Shown here: positions 26,416 to 36,534 of the stretch, piece after piece
How positions within the stretch are numbered: position 1 is the first letter of the stretch
Layout: each line of letters opens with the position of its first letter
NCBI GenBank assembly: GCA_904501625.1
Contig: CAJGBR010000002.1
Location: forward strand, 1-64,000
DNA: 64,000 nucleotides
Direction of reading: 5' to 3'
From: an uncultured Rikenellaceae bacterium
Lineage (GTDB): Bacteria > Bacteroidota > Bacteroidia > Bacteroidales > Rikenellaceae
Notes under the pieces: model-generated
Seen by the model: only the letters and a program-made list of their open reading frames with translations
Databases searched by the model: none
Told to the model about the DNA's origin: nothing
Translations under genes and position numbers: made by a program

Positions 26416-29234
26416 ATCATTATCTGATAATTCTCATCGTTCTGTTTAGTTTTTTCGCTGACAGAGCAAACGCCCAATACTACAACGACGGACAAGACCG
26501 TTCGAAACTCAAATGGAACGAATCAAAATCAGGTTCGGTTAGATTGATATACCCACAAGGATACAATCGGAAAGCCAATCTGCTGAACAATTATTTTGAG
26601 ATTCTACGCCACAGCGACACATTCGGATTTTCGATGAGAGCCCAAGAGGTGCCTGTCATTCTTCACACAGAGAATCTGCACTCGAACGGAGTCGTCGTTT
26701 GGGCACCACGACGAATCGAATTGCAAACTCTGTCTCAAATTAAAGCATCAGCGACTCCGTGGCTCAAACAACTCTCAGCACACGAATACCGACACGTAGT
26801 ACAGATGAGCAATCTGCGTCGAGGCATCACCCGACTGGGCAGCTACCTTCTTGGACAACAAGCCGTAGGTATCGTATCAAGTTTGCTGCCCGAATGGTTT
26901 ATGGAGGGAGATGCTACACTCGCCGAGACTCTGTCAGCCTATAATGGTCGTGGATTGCAACCTGACTTTACTATCGGAATGAGAATGTTGCTAGACAACA
27001 AGGTTAATTATGGCTCAGATAAATGGTTCTGTGGATCATATAAGGATTTTGTTCCCGATCATTACCAAATTGGTTATCAGGTTGTAAATTGGTCATACAC
27101 AAAATACGGAACAAAAATCTGGGATGAGGTTACAGATTATACAGCTCGTCACCCATATCTCATATTTACCCCGAACATATCGTTAAAACGCAAGTACAAT
27201 AGCTCGCCGAGCAAACTACTTCGAGGCACTCTATCAGACCTTGAATCGTTTTGGCAATCACGCAAAAATATTCAGAATAGTTCAACAATTATTCCCACAC
27301 CTATAAGCAGTCATACCACCATCGAATATCCCGTCGCACTCGATGATTCTACGATTGTTGCCGTAGCCAGCGACTTCGACCATCTCAAGAGTTTAATACT
27401 CATTAACTTGAAAACCAACGAAGTCACTACCATTAGAAGAGTTCCGCGTTTAAATTCGCGTCCTGCGGTTGAGGGTAAGAATATTTGGTGGAGCGAATAC
27501 CGTCCAAGCTGCTTCTGGGAGCAGAAAAACAAATCAATAATCTATCAACTTTCGCTTGATGATCCGAGCAGAGTCAACACAATTAAAACCTCAGAGAATG
27601 CATTTTTTACAACTCCAACTGACGAAGGTTTAGCTTGGATCGAGTCGACTATTGATGGACATTATTCGATTGTCACTCCAAATAAGCGAATAGAATTGGG
27701 AGATACTCTCTCGATTCACGGGTTGAGTTGGGATTCGCAAACAAAAAGATTTTACTACATAGGTCTATCAGACTGTGGTATAGGTATTTACACTATTAAC
27801 AATAACCATATTGAGAATATACTGCCACCATCGTTCGTGACCATCGACGATTTACGTTCGCATAATGGCATTCTCTATTTTACCTCAACCATCTCCGGAG
27901 TAGACGAGGCTCACTGCCTAAACCTGAAGAGTGGAAAACAATCTCAACTGAGTCACTCAAAATATGGTTCTCGGTCACCATATCCTATTGACAATCAGAT
28001 TATTCTCACGACCTATACAAAATATGGTTATCTCGCAGCACTTCAATCGGCAGACTCAATCTTTCGCGACAATGTGTCGTGGAGAAAACTTCCTATGAAT
28101 GTTGTCAATCCCGAACGCTACAATTGGGACATTGTCAATCTAGATACCCTGACAATTACACATCAAACGAAAGAGAACGATCGACGATTCCGCAAGTTTG
28201 GCCATCTGTTCAATGTTCATAGTTGGGGGCCTCTCAGCTATAATCCCATAGATATTGGTCAAGAAGAGGTTGGCAATTTTTATCCCGGGATTACCATTGT
28301 ATCTCAAAGTCTGCTGAGCAATATGGTAGGTTACGTTTCGTGGGGAATCAAAAACAAAACAAGTTTCGTACGTTCACAGATTGACTGGCTCGGCTGGGCA
28401 GTAAAATTCAGCGGTAAAGTTACATACGGTGGAGCCAAACAAACCATTCATACGGATAGTCGCGAAACCTATGATTATGCTCGTAATAAATTCAATGACA
28501 AATATTTAAATTTAAATTTTTCGGCTTATCTTCCGATAAATCTATCAAGCGGATGGACCAATAGATATCTTACGGCCCGAATCGATTACTTATTTGACAA
28601 CTCTAAAATCGTATTCAAAAAAGAAGATTCGTTTATTTGCGAAAGACAAAATCATAAAGCTCGATTTTCACTGCAATATAATAACAATCAAGTTATGTCC
28701 TATCGCGAATTTTTGCCACGATGGGGTTACGGATTGCGGTTAGATTATCTCCGAGCACTTGATTCGAACGATTTCGGTAAAATTAAATCTATCTATGCAC
28801 AGACCTACATTCCTGGTATAGTCCGTCACCACTCACTTAAATTAAGCGGAGCCATTCAGCAACAAAGTGATGCACGATTCGGATTTTCGAATAAGATACT
28901 CTTCCCACGCGGTGCAACATACAACTTTGCCACTAAAAAACTACAGAGTTATTCAGCTGATTATCAATTCCCTTTGTGCTATCCAGATGGAGGAATTCCC
29001 GGCGTAGTTTATATCAAACGAATCCGTCTGAACCTATACTACAACGAATCCCGCTACACTGAATTCGGCTCAGCAAACCAAAAATGGCAATCCACATCGA
29101 GCATAGGTGGAGATTTGTATTTCGATTTCAATCCTCTCTCTCGTGCCACAACAAGCACAGCACGACTGAGTTTGAATATTCCGAACCAAACAAAAAAAGT
29201 AGAAATATCATTTTCCGTTGATATGAATTTCTGA
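26412..29234 (+). CDS. Secreted gluzincin-like protein with propeller-like and barrel-like parts
   Basis: A 940-residue protein with a signal peptide (about 1-21, ending DRANAQ). Residues 40-190 look like a peptidase-MA domain: the zinc motif H124-E-Y-R-H128 and a downstream LPEWFMEGDATLAET in which E165 can be the third ligand. The middle (about 290-560) has repeated short beta motifs suggesting a propeller. The last 300 residues have alternating aromatic and polar strands and end in Phe (SFSVDMNF), as outer-membrane barrels do. It may be an outer-membrane-linked protease. The substrate is unknown. It is coupled by ATGA to the SUI1 gene. Confidence 0.65.
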   Translation: MNHYLIILIVLFSFFADRANAQYYNDGQDRSKLKWNESKSGSVRLIYPQGYNRKANLLNNYFEILRHSDTFGFSMRAQEVPVILHTENLHSNGVVVWAPRRIELQTLSQIKASATPWLKQLSAHEYRHVVQMSNLRRGITRLGSYLLGQQAVGIVSSLLPEWFMEGDATLAETLSAYNGRGLQPDFTIGMRMLLDNKVNYGSDKWFCGSYKDFVPDHYQIGYQVVNWSYTKYGTKIWDEVTDYTARHPYLIFTPNISLKRKYNSSPSKLLRGTLSDLESFWQSRKNIQNSSTIIPTPISSHTTIEYPVALDDSTIVAVASDFDHLKSLILINLKTNEVTTIRRVPRLNSRPAVEGKNIWWSEYRPSCFWEQKNKSIIYQLSLDDPSRVNTIKTSENAFFTTPTDEGLAWIESTIDGHYSIVTPNKRIELGDTLSIHGLSWDSQTKRFYYIGLSDCGIGIYTINNNHIENILPPSFVTIDDLRSHNGILYFTSTISGVDEAHCLNLKSGKQSQLSHSKYGSRSPYPIDNQIILTTYTKYGYLAALQSADSIFRDNVSWRKLPMNVVNPERYNWDIVNLDTLTITHQTKENDRRFRKFGHLFNVHSWGPLSYNPIDIGQEEVGNFYPGITIVSQSLLSNMVGYVSWGIKNKTSFVRSQIDWLGWAVKFSGKVTYGGAKQTIHTDSRETYDYARNKFNDKYLNLNFSAYLPINLSSGWTNRYLTARIDYLFDNSKIVFKKEDSFICERQNHKARFSLQYNNNQVMSYREFLPRWGYGLRLDYLRALDSNDFGKIKSIYAQTYIPGIVRHHSLKLSGAIQQQSDARFGFSNKILFPRGATYNFATKKLQSYSADYQFPLCYPDGGIPGVVYIKRIRLNLYYNESRYTEFGSANQKWQSTSSIGGDLYFDFNPLSRATTSTARLSLNIPNQTKKVEISFSVDMNF

Positions 29235-29263
29235 TAAACTAAGGAAATTCAAGTGAAATGTAG

Positions 29264-29271
29264 TATTTTTG
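29264..29271 (+). promoter_or_regulatory. -7 box before the exonuclease gene
   Basis: TATTTTTG fits TAnnTTTG, 16 bases before the ATG. No convincing -33 element is seen. Confidence 0.45.
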
Positions 29272-29287
29272 CAACAAACCTAATGCA

Positions 29288-29866
29288 ATGTTTAAAGAGA
29301 GCATCGATAATGAAGAATTACTGCAATTACCCATCGGGACATTCGATGGCGAGATTGTTGTGATTAATAATCAAGAAGATATGCTCTCTGCAGCAAATTA
29401 TCTGCGTACGTTTGATGTCATTGGCTACGACACCGAAACCCGACCATCATTTCGCAAGGGCATTAGCAATAAGGTCTCGTTGCTGCAACTCTCTGGAACA
29501 GATCGCTGCTATCTGATACGACTAAATCAAACTCGTCTTTCGGCCGAGATAATCAGCATTCTCGAAGATAGCTCAATTACCAAGGTCGGAGCTGCCATTC
29601 GCGATGATATCCGATTGATGTGTCAACGCCAACGATTCACACCTTCGGGCTTTGTTGACCTTCAGAGTATCGTGAGTAAGTTTGGCATCAAAGAACTCAG
29701 CGTGAAAAAAATGGCAGCAATAATTCTTGGTGTCAGAATATCCAAAGCCCAGCGACTGACCAATTGGGAGGCCAAAACCCTAACCCAATCACAACAGATC
29801 TATGCAGCAACCGATGCGTGGATATGCCGTGAGATATATTTAAAACTGACTGCAAATAAATTATAA
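29288..29866 (+). CDS. 3'-5' exonuclease, DEDDy type (RNase D/WRN-like)
   Basis: This 192-residue single-domain exonuclease has motif ExoI YDTETRPSF (D48, E50), ExoII in VGAAIRDDIRLM, and ExoIII YAATDAWICREIY with the Tyr-x3-Asp spacing of the DEDDy class. It lacks the HRDC domains of RNase D. It probably processes the 3' ends of RNA or DNA. It lies 8 bases before the methyltransferase gene. Confidence 0.9.
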   Translation: MFKESIDNEELLQLPIGTFDGEIVVINNQEDMLSAANYLRTFDVIGYDTETRPSFRKGISNKVSLLQLSGTDRCYLIRLNQTRLSAEIISILEDSSITKVGAAIRDDIRLMCQRQRFTPSGFVDLQSIVSKFGIKELSVKKMAAIILGVRISKAQRLTNWEAKTLTQSQQIYAATDAWICREIYLKLTANKL

Positions 29867-29874
29867 TCTGAGAA

Positions 29875-31056
29875 ATGGAAACCAAAATTATACTTAAACG
29901 AGGAAAAGAGAGTTCGTTGGACAGATTCCATCCGTGGATATTTTCGGGTGCAATTGCCCGCATTGATGGTAATCCGAATGAAGGAGATATTGTTGCAGTA
30001 TACGACTCAGAGGGAAATTTTCGAGCTCGAGGACACTACCAGATTGGCTCCATCACGGTACGTATCCTGACCTTCGAAGATGAACCTATAGATTTCAATT
30101 GGTGGGGACTCAGATTAGAAAACGCATATATGATGCGTAAGGCTTTGGAATTGACCAACAATCCGCAAACCACGTGCTACAGACTCGTACACGGTGAAGG
30201 TGATTTGCTACCCGGCCTAATCGTTGACATATATGGTTCGACGGCAGTAATTCAGGCACATACAGTAGGAATGTACCTCAGTCGTCAGATTATTGCCGAA
30301 GCCCTGAAGGTTATTTACGAAGATCGTCTGATTTCGATTTACGATAAAAGCAGTGCTACTGTTCCATTTAAGGCAGGACTCAATGCAATTGACGGGTATC
30401 TATATGGCAGCCACTCTGAAGGCATTGTTCTCGAAAACGGCAATAAATTTGCCATTGATTGGGAGACAGGTCAAAAGACGGGATTTTTTCTCGACCAACG
30501 TAACAATCGCCAATTAGTAAGACACTACAGCAAAGGACGCAATGTATTGAATACGTTTTGTTATACAGGAGGTTTTTCGGTCTATGGCTTGGCTGGAGGA
30601 GCCAATTCGGTCACATCAGTTGACAGTTCAGAGAGAGCCGTAGAACTTGCTGCGAAAAATGTCGAGTTGAACTTCGGAACGGCAGCAGCTCACCGAGCCG
30701 TAGCCTCAGATGTCTTTGACTTTTTCAAGAAAGATACCCAGACATATGATCTGATTATTCTCGATCCACCTGCATTTGCTAAACATCAAAAGGCACTTGG
30801 CAATGCATTACAGGGCTACAAAAGGCTCAATGCCAGAGCAATATCCCGTATCGCAGAGGGAGGAATACTCTTCACGTTCAGTTGTTCACAGGCTGTCAAT
30901 CGCGAGCAGTTCCGCAATGCAGTGTTCTCGGCTGCAGCAATTGCTCGCAGAAATGTCCGAATACTGCACCAATTGACTCAGCCCGAAGACCACCCTATTA
31001 ATATCTATCACCCTGAGGGCGAATACCTTAAAGGACTTGTTTTGTATGTAGAATAA
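29875..31056 (+). CDS. Class I rRNA (cytosine-C5) methyltransferase, RlmI family
   Basis: This 393-residue protein starts with a PUA domain (IILKRGKESSLDRFHPWIFSGAI) and continues with a SAM-dependent methyltransferase domain: QKTGFFLDQRNNR, VLNTFCYTGGFSVYG, SVDSSERAVELAAKN, LDPPAFAKHQ and a catalytic-type TFSCSQAV. This order is that of RlmI, which methylates 23S rRNA at C1962. The exact site in this organism is not proven. Confidence 0.92.
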   Translation: METKIILKRGKESSLDRFHPWIFSGAIARIDGNPNEGDIVAVYDSEGNFRARGHYQIGSITVRILTFEDEPIDFNWWGLRLENAYMMRKALELTNNPQTTCYRLVHGEGDLLPGLIVDIYGSTAVIQAHTVGMYLSRQIIAEALKVIYEDRLISIYDKSSATVPFKAGLNAIDGYLYGSHSEGIVLENGNKFAIDWETGQKTGFFLDQRNNRQLVRHYSKGRNVLNTFCYTGGFSVYGLAGGANSVTSVDSSERAVELAAKNVELNFGTAAAHRAVASDVFDFFKKDTQTYDLIILDPPAFAKHQKALGNALQGYKRLNARAISRIAEGGILFTFSCSQAVNREQFRNAVFSAAAIARRNVRILHQLTQPEDHPINIYHPEGEYLKGLVLYVE

Positions 31057-31069
31057 AAAAATTAAAGAT

Positions 31070-31840
31070 ATGGCAACAGCACTTTTTGAAAATGTCATTT
31101 TCGGACCAATCCGTAGCCGAAGACTCGGTATATCATTGGGAATCAACCTACTGAGTCTGGACCAGAAATTATGTAATTTTGAGTGTATCTATTGTGAATG
31201 CGGCTGGAAGGGTAACGGGAAAAAATCTTTCAATCCCAAAGATGAAGTTATTAGTCAATTGTGCGAGAAATTGCAACAGATGCACTCTGCTGGTGAACAC
31301 CTCGATGTAATGACCTTTGCGGGCAATGGTGAACCTACGACACACCCTGATTTCCCAGAAATTATTACGGCAACTTGTCAGGTCCGAGACAAGTACTTTC
31401 CTGAGGCAAAGATTGCAGTTCTGAGCAATGCTACAATGATTGATCGTCCAAAAATTCGTGAAGCACTACTGAAAGTTGACGACAACATTCTGAAACTCGA
31501 CTCTGCATTCGACAAGACAGTTCAACTTATCAATCAGCCATTTAATGGATATTCCGTAGCCCGCACCGTTGAAATGATGAAAGAGTTCAAGGGCAAAATG
31601 ATTCTACAGACAATGTTTCTGCGAGGCACCTACGACGGCAACGTTGTTGATAATACGACCGAAACTGAAGTTGCAGCGTGGCTCGATCTAGTAAAAGTTA
31701 TTGCACCTCAGAAAGTTATGATATATACAATCGATCGAGACACTCCGGCAGATGATTTGCATAAGGTTTCTGTTGAAGATTTGAAACAGATTGCCCATCG
31801 GGTTGAAGCTCTCGGAATTGAATGTAGCGTAGCCGGTTAA
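31070..31840 (+). CDS. Radical SAM protein
   Basis: This 256-residue protein begins with FGPIRSRRLGISLGINLL and has the cluster motif C35-x3-C39-x2-C42 in LCNFECIYCECGW. It then has TFAGNGEPTTHPDF, typical of the MoaA/PflA-type subgroup of small radical SAM proteins. There is no second cluster motif near the C-terminus. The substrate is unknown. It is 13 bases downstream of the methyltransferase and ends before a strong terminator. Confidence 0.88.
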   Translation: MATALFENVIFGPIRSRRLGISLGINLLSLDQKLCNFECIYCECGWKGNGKKSFNPKDEVISQLCEKLQQMHSAGEHLDVMTFAGNGEPTTHPDFPEIITATCQVRDKYFPEAKIAVLSNATMIDRPKIREALLKVDDNILKLDSAFDKTVQLINQPFNGYSVARTVEMMKEFKGKMILQTMFLRGTYDGNVVDNTTETEVAAWLDLVKVIAPQKVMIYTIDRDTPADDLHKVSVEDLKQIAHRVEALGIECSVAG

Positions 31841-31870
31841 TCTAAACTCTCTACAAGAAAACATACAAAA

Positions 31871-31900
31871 AAAATCCTGCTCCGTTTGGGCAGGATTTTT
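31871..31900. terminator. Bidirectional terminator
   Basis: AAAATCCTGC (31871-31880) pairs with GCAGGATTTT (31890-31899). T runs follow on both strands. It lies between the radical SAM gene and tamB. Confidence 0.9.
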
Positions 31901-34900
31901 TATTTAGTACTATTATTTTTAATCGAATCTGCAACCTCTTTTGCACGTTTTTGTTCACGCTGACGACGTTTCTTACCAAATAAATCGCGGAACTTGTCAA
32001 AGTCATCTTGGTAATAGAATCCTACACCACTCTCCTGCAACCCCTGTGACTCATCGAATCGGTCTACGGATCGGGTAAATATTCTTGCCCGTAACTTACC
32101 GCTACGATCCAACAACCACGTTAGGAAGAAGTTACCTGTCAAGTTGTTAGAATTATTATTCATCATTGATCTGTTGTCTTCCAATTCATAATTACCCTCG
32201 ATGTCAAGTTGCAGTCGATCGTCAAATATGTTGGTCGAAAATGCGATATCGATTTCACTTGTTGTATTTTTTGTATCATCTTTCGGGTGATATTTGATTC
32301 CAAAATTATACTTATCATTCGAAATCCAGTTACTCAATTGGTTAGACAAAAATTCAAATCCCGTAGCCGCAGTAGTTGCTGCACCGATATTGGTCGAACT
32401 TGAATTATTATCCGTATAGAAACTACCCTTGAGCAACAACCACATAAACTGAGTAGCTTTCATCTCCTGTGTATTGAGATTATACTGCACAATACTTTGT
32501 GTCTCGGTGTCGGCATTCGGAGCCACTACGTCAAACGTAATGGTCGGTTGTGACAATCTGTCTGTCAGACTAATGATACAATCGACAGGAATTTTTCTGT
32601 CAAAATCTGATGAATTATTCCCAACAACTAATGGCGCAATTGATGTCTTGACACTATACACAGCCTTAATATCCAGCAATGCATCAATTGGGTCTCCTGT
32701 CCATTGAATTGTACTACCATCATCTATTTTGAACATTCGGTTAACGATGTTTCTCAGGGTGAACAGGTAGCTTCCCTCGGTAATACGGTAGTCACCTATC
32801 ATATTGAACACGTTATTCTTGGGATTGATTGTCAGGTTCAATTGTCCTTCGCCTCGCCCCTTAATGATATCTCCTACCTTAGGGTCGATGAGCAACTGCA
32901 CCTGAGTGTTCGGTCTGACATTTATTGCCATATTGATATCCAGATTAGATGATGTCGATCTGGATTCATTTCTACGACGGGTCATCATACGTCTGCGGGC
33001 CAACGAATTATCATCATCTGTTGTCGAATTTCTTTTCCTTCTCCAGATTACGAAATCGCTTGTCGATGCAGTCTCAACCCTGTCACTTAACGGCATATAG
33101 AATTCGGAATTATTCTCCGTCGTGGCAGCTATATCCATTGTCACCTGTCCGGAACGGCCATTTATACCGACTGCTCCAGATGCATATATCTTACCATAAA
33201 ACAGACTATTATCCTCGCTTGTCGTATTCAGAGCAAGCATTCGGGTCGGCAATACCTTAATTTCGTAGGTCAACTTCTTAAAATAGTCGTGTTTGAAAAT
33301 CAAATCCAGCACGGCAGTTCCATTGGCTCCGTCACTTACGGCACCATTTTTCATATAGAATCCCGACTCATCAAAAATCATCTGCCCGCTGGCTGTATAG
33401 TTTACTTTCGTAAAATCAACCTTTGCATCAAACTTCGGAACATTCACAAATCCCTCTAGACGCGGTTTGTTTCCTGCACCTTTGAGTTGCAGTTGTGCAT
33501 CTCCCTCACCACGAATATTATCCAGCACCCCATCTAGTATCGGTTGTAACAATGCAAAATTGACCTTCGGGAAATCAAACTTCAAATCATAAATCTTGCC
33601 CTGAGGATTATATCCGCCTGAAATCAATTTTTGTTTATCATCGTTAATCAATGACACCGAGATTCGGTTTGCATTTTCGTCCCAGTAACTACGGAAGCGG
33701 CTGTTTTTAAAGGCGATATCATTCACACGGAACGAACTGATGTTTATATCCGAATAGAAATATTTTCTCTGTGAATTTGTATGAATCAAAAACTTACCGT
33801 CAAGCAGTCCGTCGAAACGATACCCCAAACGAGTAACAAATCGAGAGAATGGACTAACACTGAATCCATCGAGATCGCAACTTACAGTACCTTTATCGAA
33901 TCTCGAATATTCACCATATATTTTCAATTTTTGATTTCGGTTATTTACAAGGAATTCCGAAATTTCGATTCCATCATATTTTAAGTCAATCGGGCCGGAC
34001 GATATCAACCACGTATCGTCTTCGAGAGCAAACATCGATTGTTCGAAATTGACAGTCAATTTTGGTCTGTCCAACGAATCACGACCGAACAGAGCTGTCG
34101 TATTTACCCTGGCCGATGCCCTATACATTGTGTCTTTAAAACCAAGAGACAACCTGAGCAGGTTATTTCTCACACCACCCATCAATTTGAATTCGGGCAT
34201 CTCAATTCCCTCTACCATTATGTCATCAGCCTTGACATACAGGGTTATCGAGTCGGAATCGTTGTGACAAGCCAATCCTATATTTTCGAGATAAAGATTC
34301 TCTTTTTGGATAAACTTCGAATCGACATTTAAATAAAATTTATCAATTTCGGGATTAAAAGTAAACAACAACTGCGTACCCTCGGCAAGTTCAAGTCCCG
34401 GCACAAAGATTCCTGCCACATTATTAGCCTTCTTCACATTGACATTCAGCATATAGTAGGCCAATTGGGGATTATTCACAATCTGTTGAGTTCTCACCGT
34501 ATCGGCAATAGTTCGGCGGTCTGACAATAACGGAATATATTTCAGCAGCGTGTTATTCAGATAATCGAACATCTTGTTGTAACTCAATCTTCCGTTCAGT
34601 CCCACATCAGCAAAATCAGAATTCAACTGTATAGATTTGCTCTGTTGACTATTTTCAGCTCGAAGGTGTACCTCTCCGATTCGCACCGTATCCAAATGAT
34701 TGACATAGACCATATTGTAAATTCTCGCTGAACCGTTAACATCGTCCATCTCCGAACCTGATGCCGCAGCCACAAGGTTTCCTCTCAACATCGAAACCGA
34801 ATCGCGTTTATTGACATTCAACTTTTTCAGGTTGGCGTTGAATAGTTTTAAATCGAAATCATATCGTGGTTGCAATTCTCTGAAATCAAATTTCCCATTC

Positions 34901-36420
34901 AGATTAAAACTGCAATTCGGGTCTGAACTTCCCACAAAACCATCAAATACTCCTTTCGAGAAGAATCCCTTTACTTCGATATCCTTATAGTTGTAGTCGT
35001 TGAAATCCAGATTATCAATATCAGACTGAGCATAGAATCTATAATCATCATTACTCCAATACCCCTGAGCCTTTGTCTTCAGTGTCACGTCTTTGAGTAT
35101 TTCGACTCCTAAAAACTGCCCGATATTGAAATTATCTACATCTACAAATCCGTTGACGTTTTTACGGTACATCGAATCAGGTTTGATATTGCCACCGAAA
35201 ACCACACTTCCCAATCGGGTATCAACATTTCCGTTGACTTTGAAATCTGAGAAGAATCCCTCAAAGTATCCTGAAAAAACGATTTCTCCCAGAGTCGCAA
35301 GTTTCGACGAAACCTTATTCAGATTTTTTCCTGTGAATACGTTATATAGGCGTTCTACTTCTGATGGAGTAGTTTCAAGTCTACCGACATCAAACATAAA
35401 ATCGGTCTTCGATGCACTCGGCAATCCCTTCATTGAGAATCGAACATCTAATTTAGTATTCTCCGACACTGCGCGATTTAGTTTTCCTCTGAGATACCTA
35501 ACCGGTCCCTCAACATTACCCTCAATGGCAAAGCCCGTTGTGAAACGTGCTACACTCGGTGCAAAACAGGCAATCGTCGCAAAATCGACATCTGTATCAA
35601 ACAAATCTGCATCGAAAGAGACTTTCGATGTAAATTCGTTAAATGCCCGCCACGAATCATAAAACATATTAAATTGCTTAGAATTGAGGTGGGAAGTATT
35701 TGCTTTGAAGTGCAATTGCCCGAATCTCATTCCTGTCGACGACACAACCATCTGACTACTGCGAAAAACGTGCATCACAAAACCACTCTTCTCACGGAAT
35801 GACATACTATCCAACGACAGCCTTACGCTATCACCTATCAATTCGATATTCTGAGCATTGAACGAAAATTTTGACACGTCAATGTCTGTAAAGTTTACCC
35901 CCGAAGGTTTAGGACGAATGTAATGTCGTCTCATTTTAAAATGCACATCACTGATGTTCAGTACAGTAGCTGAAAGAGCAAATGGCTTTTCAGATGGAGT
36001 TTTTGGTTTATCCGAACGGAAATTATCAAGAATCGCAGACAGATTCATTTTTCGATTTGAGTCCTGCTGCAGAAATAAATTAGTCTTTTCGAGTTTGACA
36101 TTACTTAGCATTAAACGATTATTCACAAAATCATACCCTCGCAACCCAACTCCGAGAGTGCCCACATACAACAATGTGTCTTTGTTATAATCCTCCACAT
36201 AGACACCATTCAGTTCTACCTGATTGAACAATCGTATGGCAATGTGATCGACCAAAAACCGAGTTCCGATTTTATTGCTGATCTTGTTCGACACGTAATC
36301 AACGGCCCAATTCTGCACTCGAACATTGCTCAACATTATTGACAATACCAACGGTATGACAACTACCGTCAGCACAATCGTCGAGACAGTGCCTAATGCT
36401 ATGTGAAAAACCCTTTTCAT
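31900..36420 (-). CDS. tamB: Translocation and assembly module protein TamB
   Basis: This 1506-residue protein has an N-terminal membrane anchor (about 8-28), a long body of beta-rich AsmA/TamB repeats with dozens of short DxxGxF or LxGxG strands, and the TamB C-terminal DUF490 domain (about 1150-1430, with PKVGDIIKGRGEGQLNL and YRITEGSYLFTL). It should span the periplasm, bridging the two membranes, and move lipids or assist outer-membrane protein assembly. No TamA/BamA homologue is next to it. The final 60 residues are basic and charged. It is divergent from pheS. Confidence 0.9.
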   Translation of the reverse strand: MKRVFHIALGTVSTIVLTVVVIPLVLSIMLSNVRVQNWAVDYVSNKISNKIGTRFLVDHIAIRLFNQVELNGVYVEDYNKDTLLYVGTLGVGLRGYDFVNNRLMLSNVKLEKTNLFLQQDSNRKMNLSAILDNFRSDKPKTPSEKPFALSATVLNISDVHFKMRRHYIRPKPSGVNFTDIDVSKFSFNAQNIELIGDSVRLSLDSMSFREKSGFVMHVFRSSQMVVSSTGMRFGQLHFKANTSHLNSKQFNMFYDSWRAFNEFTSKVSFDADLFDTDVDFATIACFAPSVARFTTGFAIEGNVEGPVRYLRGKLNRAVSENTKLDVRFSMKGLPSASKTDFMFDVGRLETTPSEVERLYNVFTGKNLNKVSSKLATLGEIVFSGYFEGFFSDFKVNGNVDTRLGSVVFGGNIKPDSMYRKNVNGFVDVDNFNIGQFLGVEILKDVTLKTKAQGYWSNDDYRFYAQSDIDNLDFNDYNYKDIEVKGFFSKGVFDGFVGSSDPNCSFNLNGKFDFRELQPRYDFDLKLFNANLKKLNVNKRDSVSMLRGNLVAAASGSEMDDVNGSARIYNMVYVNHLDTVRIGEVHLRAENSQQSKSIQLNSDFADVGLNGRLSYNKMFDYLNNTLLKYIPLLSDRRTIADTVRTQQIVNNPQLAYYMLNVNVKKANNVAGIFVPGLELAEGTQLLFTFNPEIDKFYLNVDSKFIQKENLYLENIGLACHNDSDSITLYVKADDIMVEGIEMPEFKLMGGVRNNLLRLSLGFKDTMYRASARVNTTALFGRDSLDRPKLTVNFEQSMFALEDDTWLISSGPIDLKYDGIEISEFLVNNRNQKLKIYGEYSRFDKGTVSCDLDGFSVSPFSRFVTRLGYRFDGLLDGKFLIHTNSQRKYFYSDINISSFRVNDIAFKNSRFRSYWDENANRISVSLINDDKQKLISGGYNPQGKIYDLKFDFPKVNFALLQPILDGVLDNIRGEGDAQLQLKGAGNKPRLEGFVNVPKFDAKVDFTKVNYTASGQMIFDESGFYMKNGAVSDGANGTAVLDLIFKHDYFKKLTYEIKVLPTRMLALNTTSEDNSLFYGKIYASGAVGINGRSGQVTMDIAATTENNSEFYMPLSDRVETASTSDFVIWRRKRNSTTDDDNSLARRRMMTRRRNESRSTSSNLDINMAINVRPNTQVQLLIDPKVGDIIKGRGEGQLNLTINPKNNVFNMIGDYRITEGSYLFTLRNIVNRMFKIDDGSTIQWTGDPIDALLDIKAVYSVKTSIAPLVVGNNSSDFDRKIPVDCIISLTDRLSQPTITFDVVAPNADTETQSIVQYNLNTQEMKATQFMWLLLKGSFYTDNNSSSTNIGAATTAATGFEFLSNQLSNWISNDKYNFGIKYHPKDDTKNTTSEIDIAFSTNIFDDRLQLDIEGNYELEDNRSMMNNNSNNLTGNFFLTWLLDRSGKLRARIFTRSVDRFDESQGLQESGVGFYYQDDFDKFRDLFGKKRRQREQKRAKEVADSIKNNSTK

Positions 36421-36464
36421 AATCCGTCAAACGTGCAGAATATCGTGCAATAATAATGAAAATT

Positions 36465-36495
36465 TTTGTTTTTTGGAAAAAATACACGACATTTG
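36465..36495 (+). promoter_or_regulatory. Probable promoter of the pheS operon
   Basis: TTTG at 36465-36468, 19 bases, then GACATTTG (36488-36495), one mismatch to TAnnTTTG. It precedes pheS by 40 bases. Confidence 0.5.
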
Positions 36496-36534
36496 TAGGT
36501 TAAAACTCTTTCACACGATATAAATAAGGGAACA

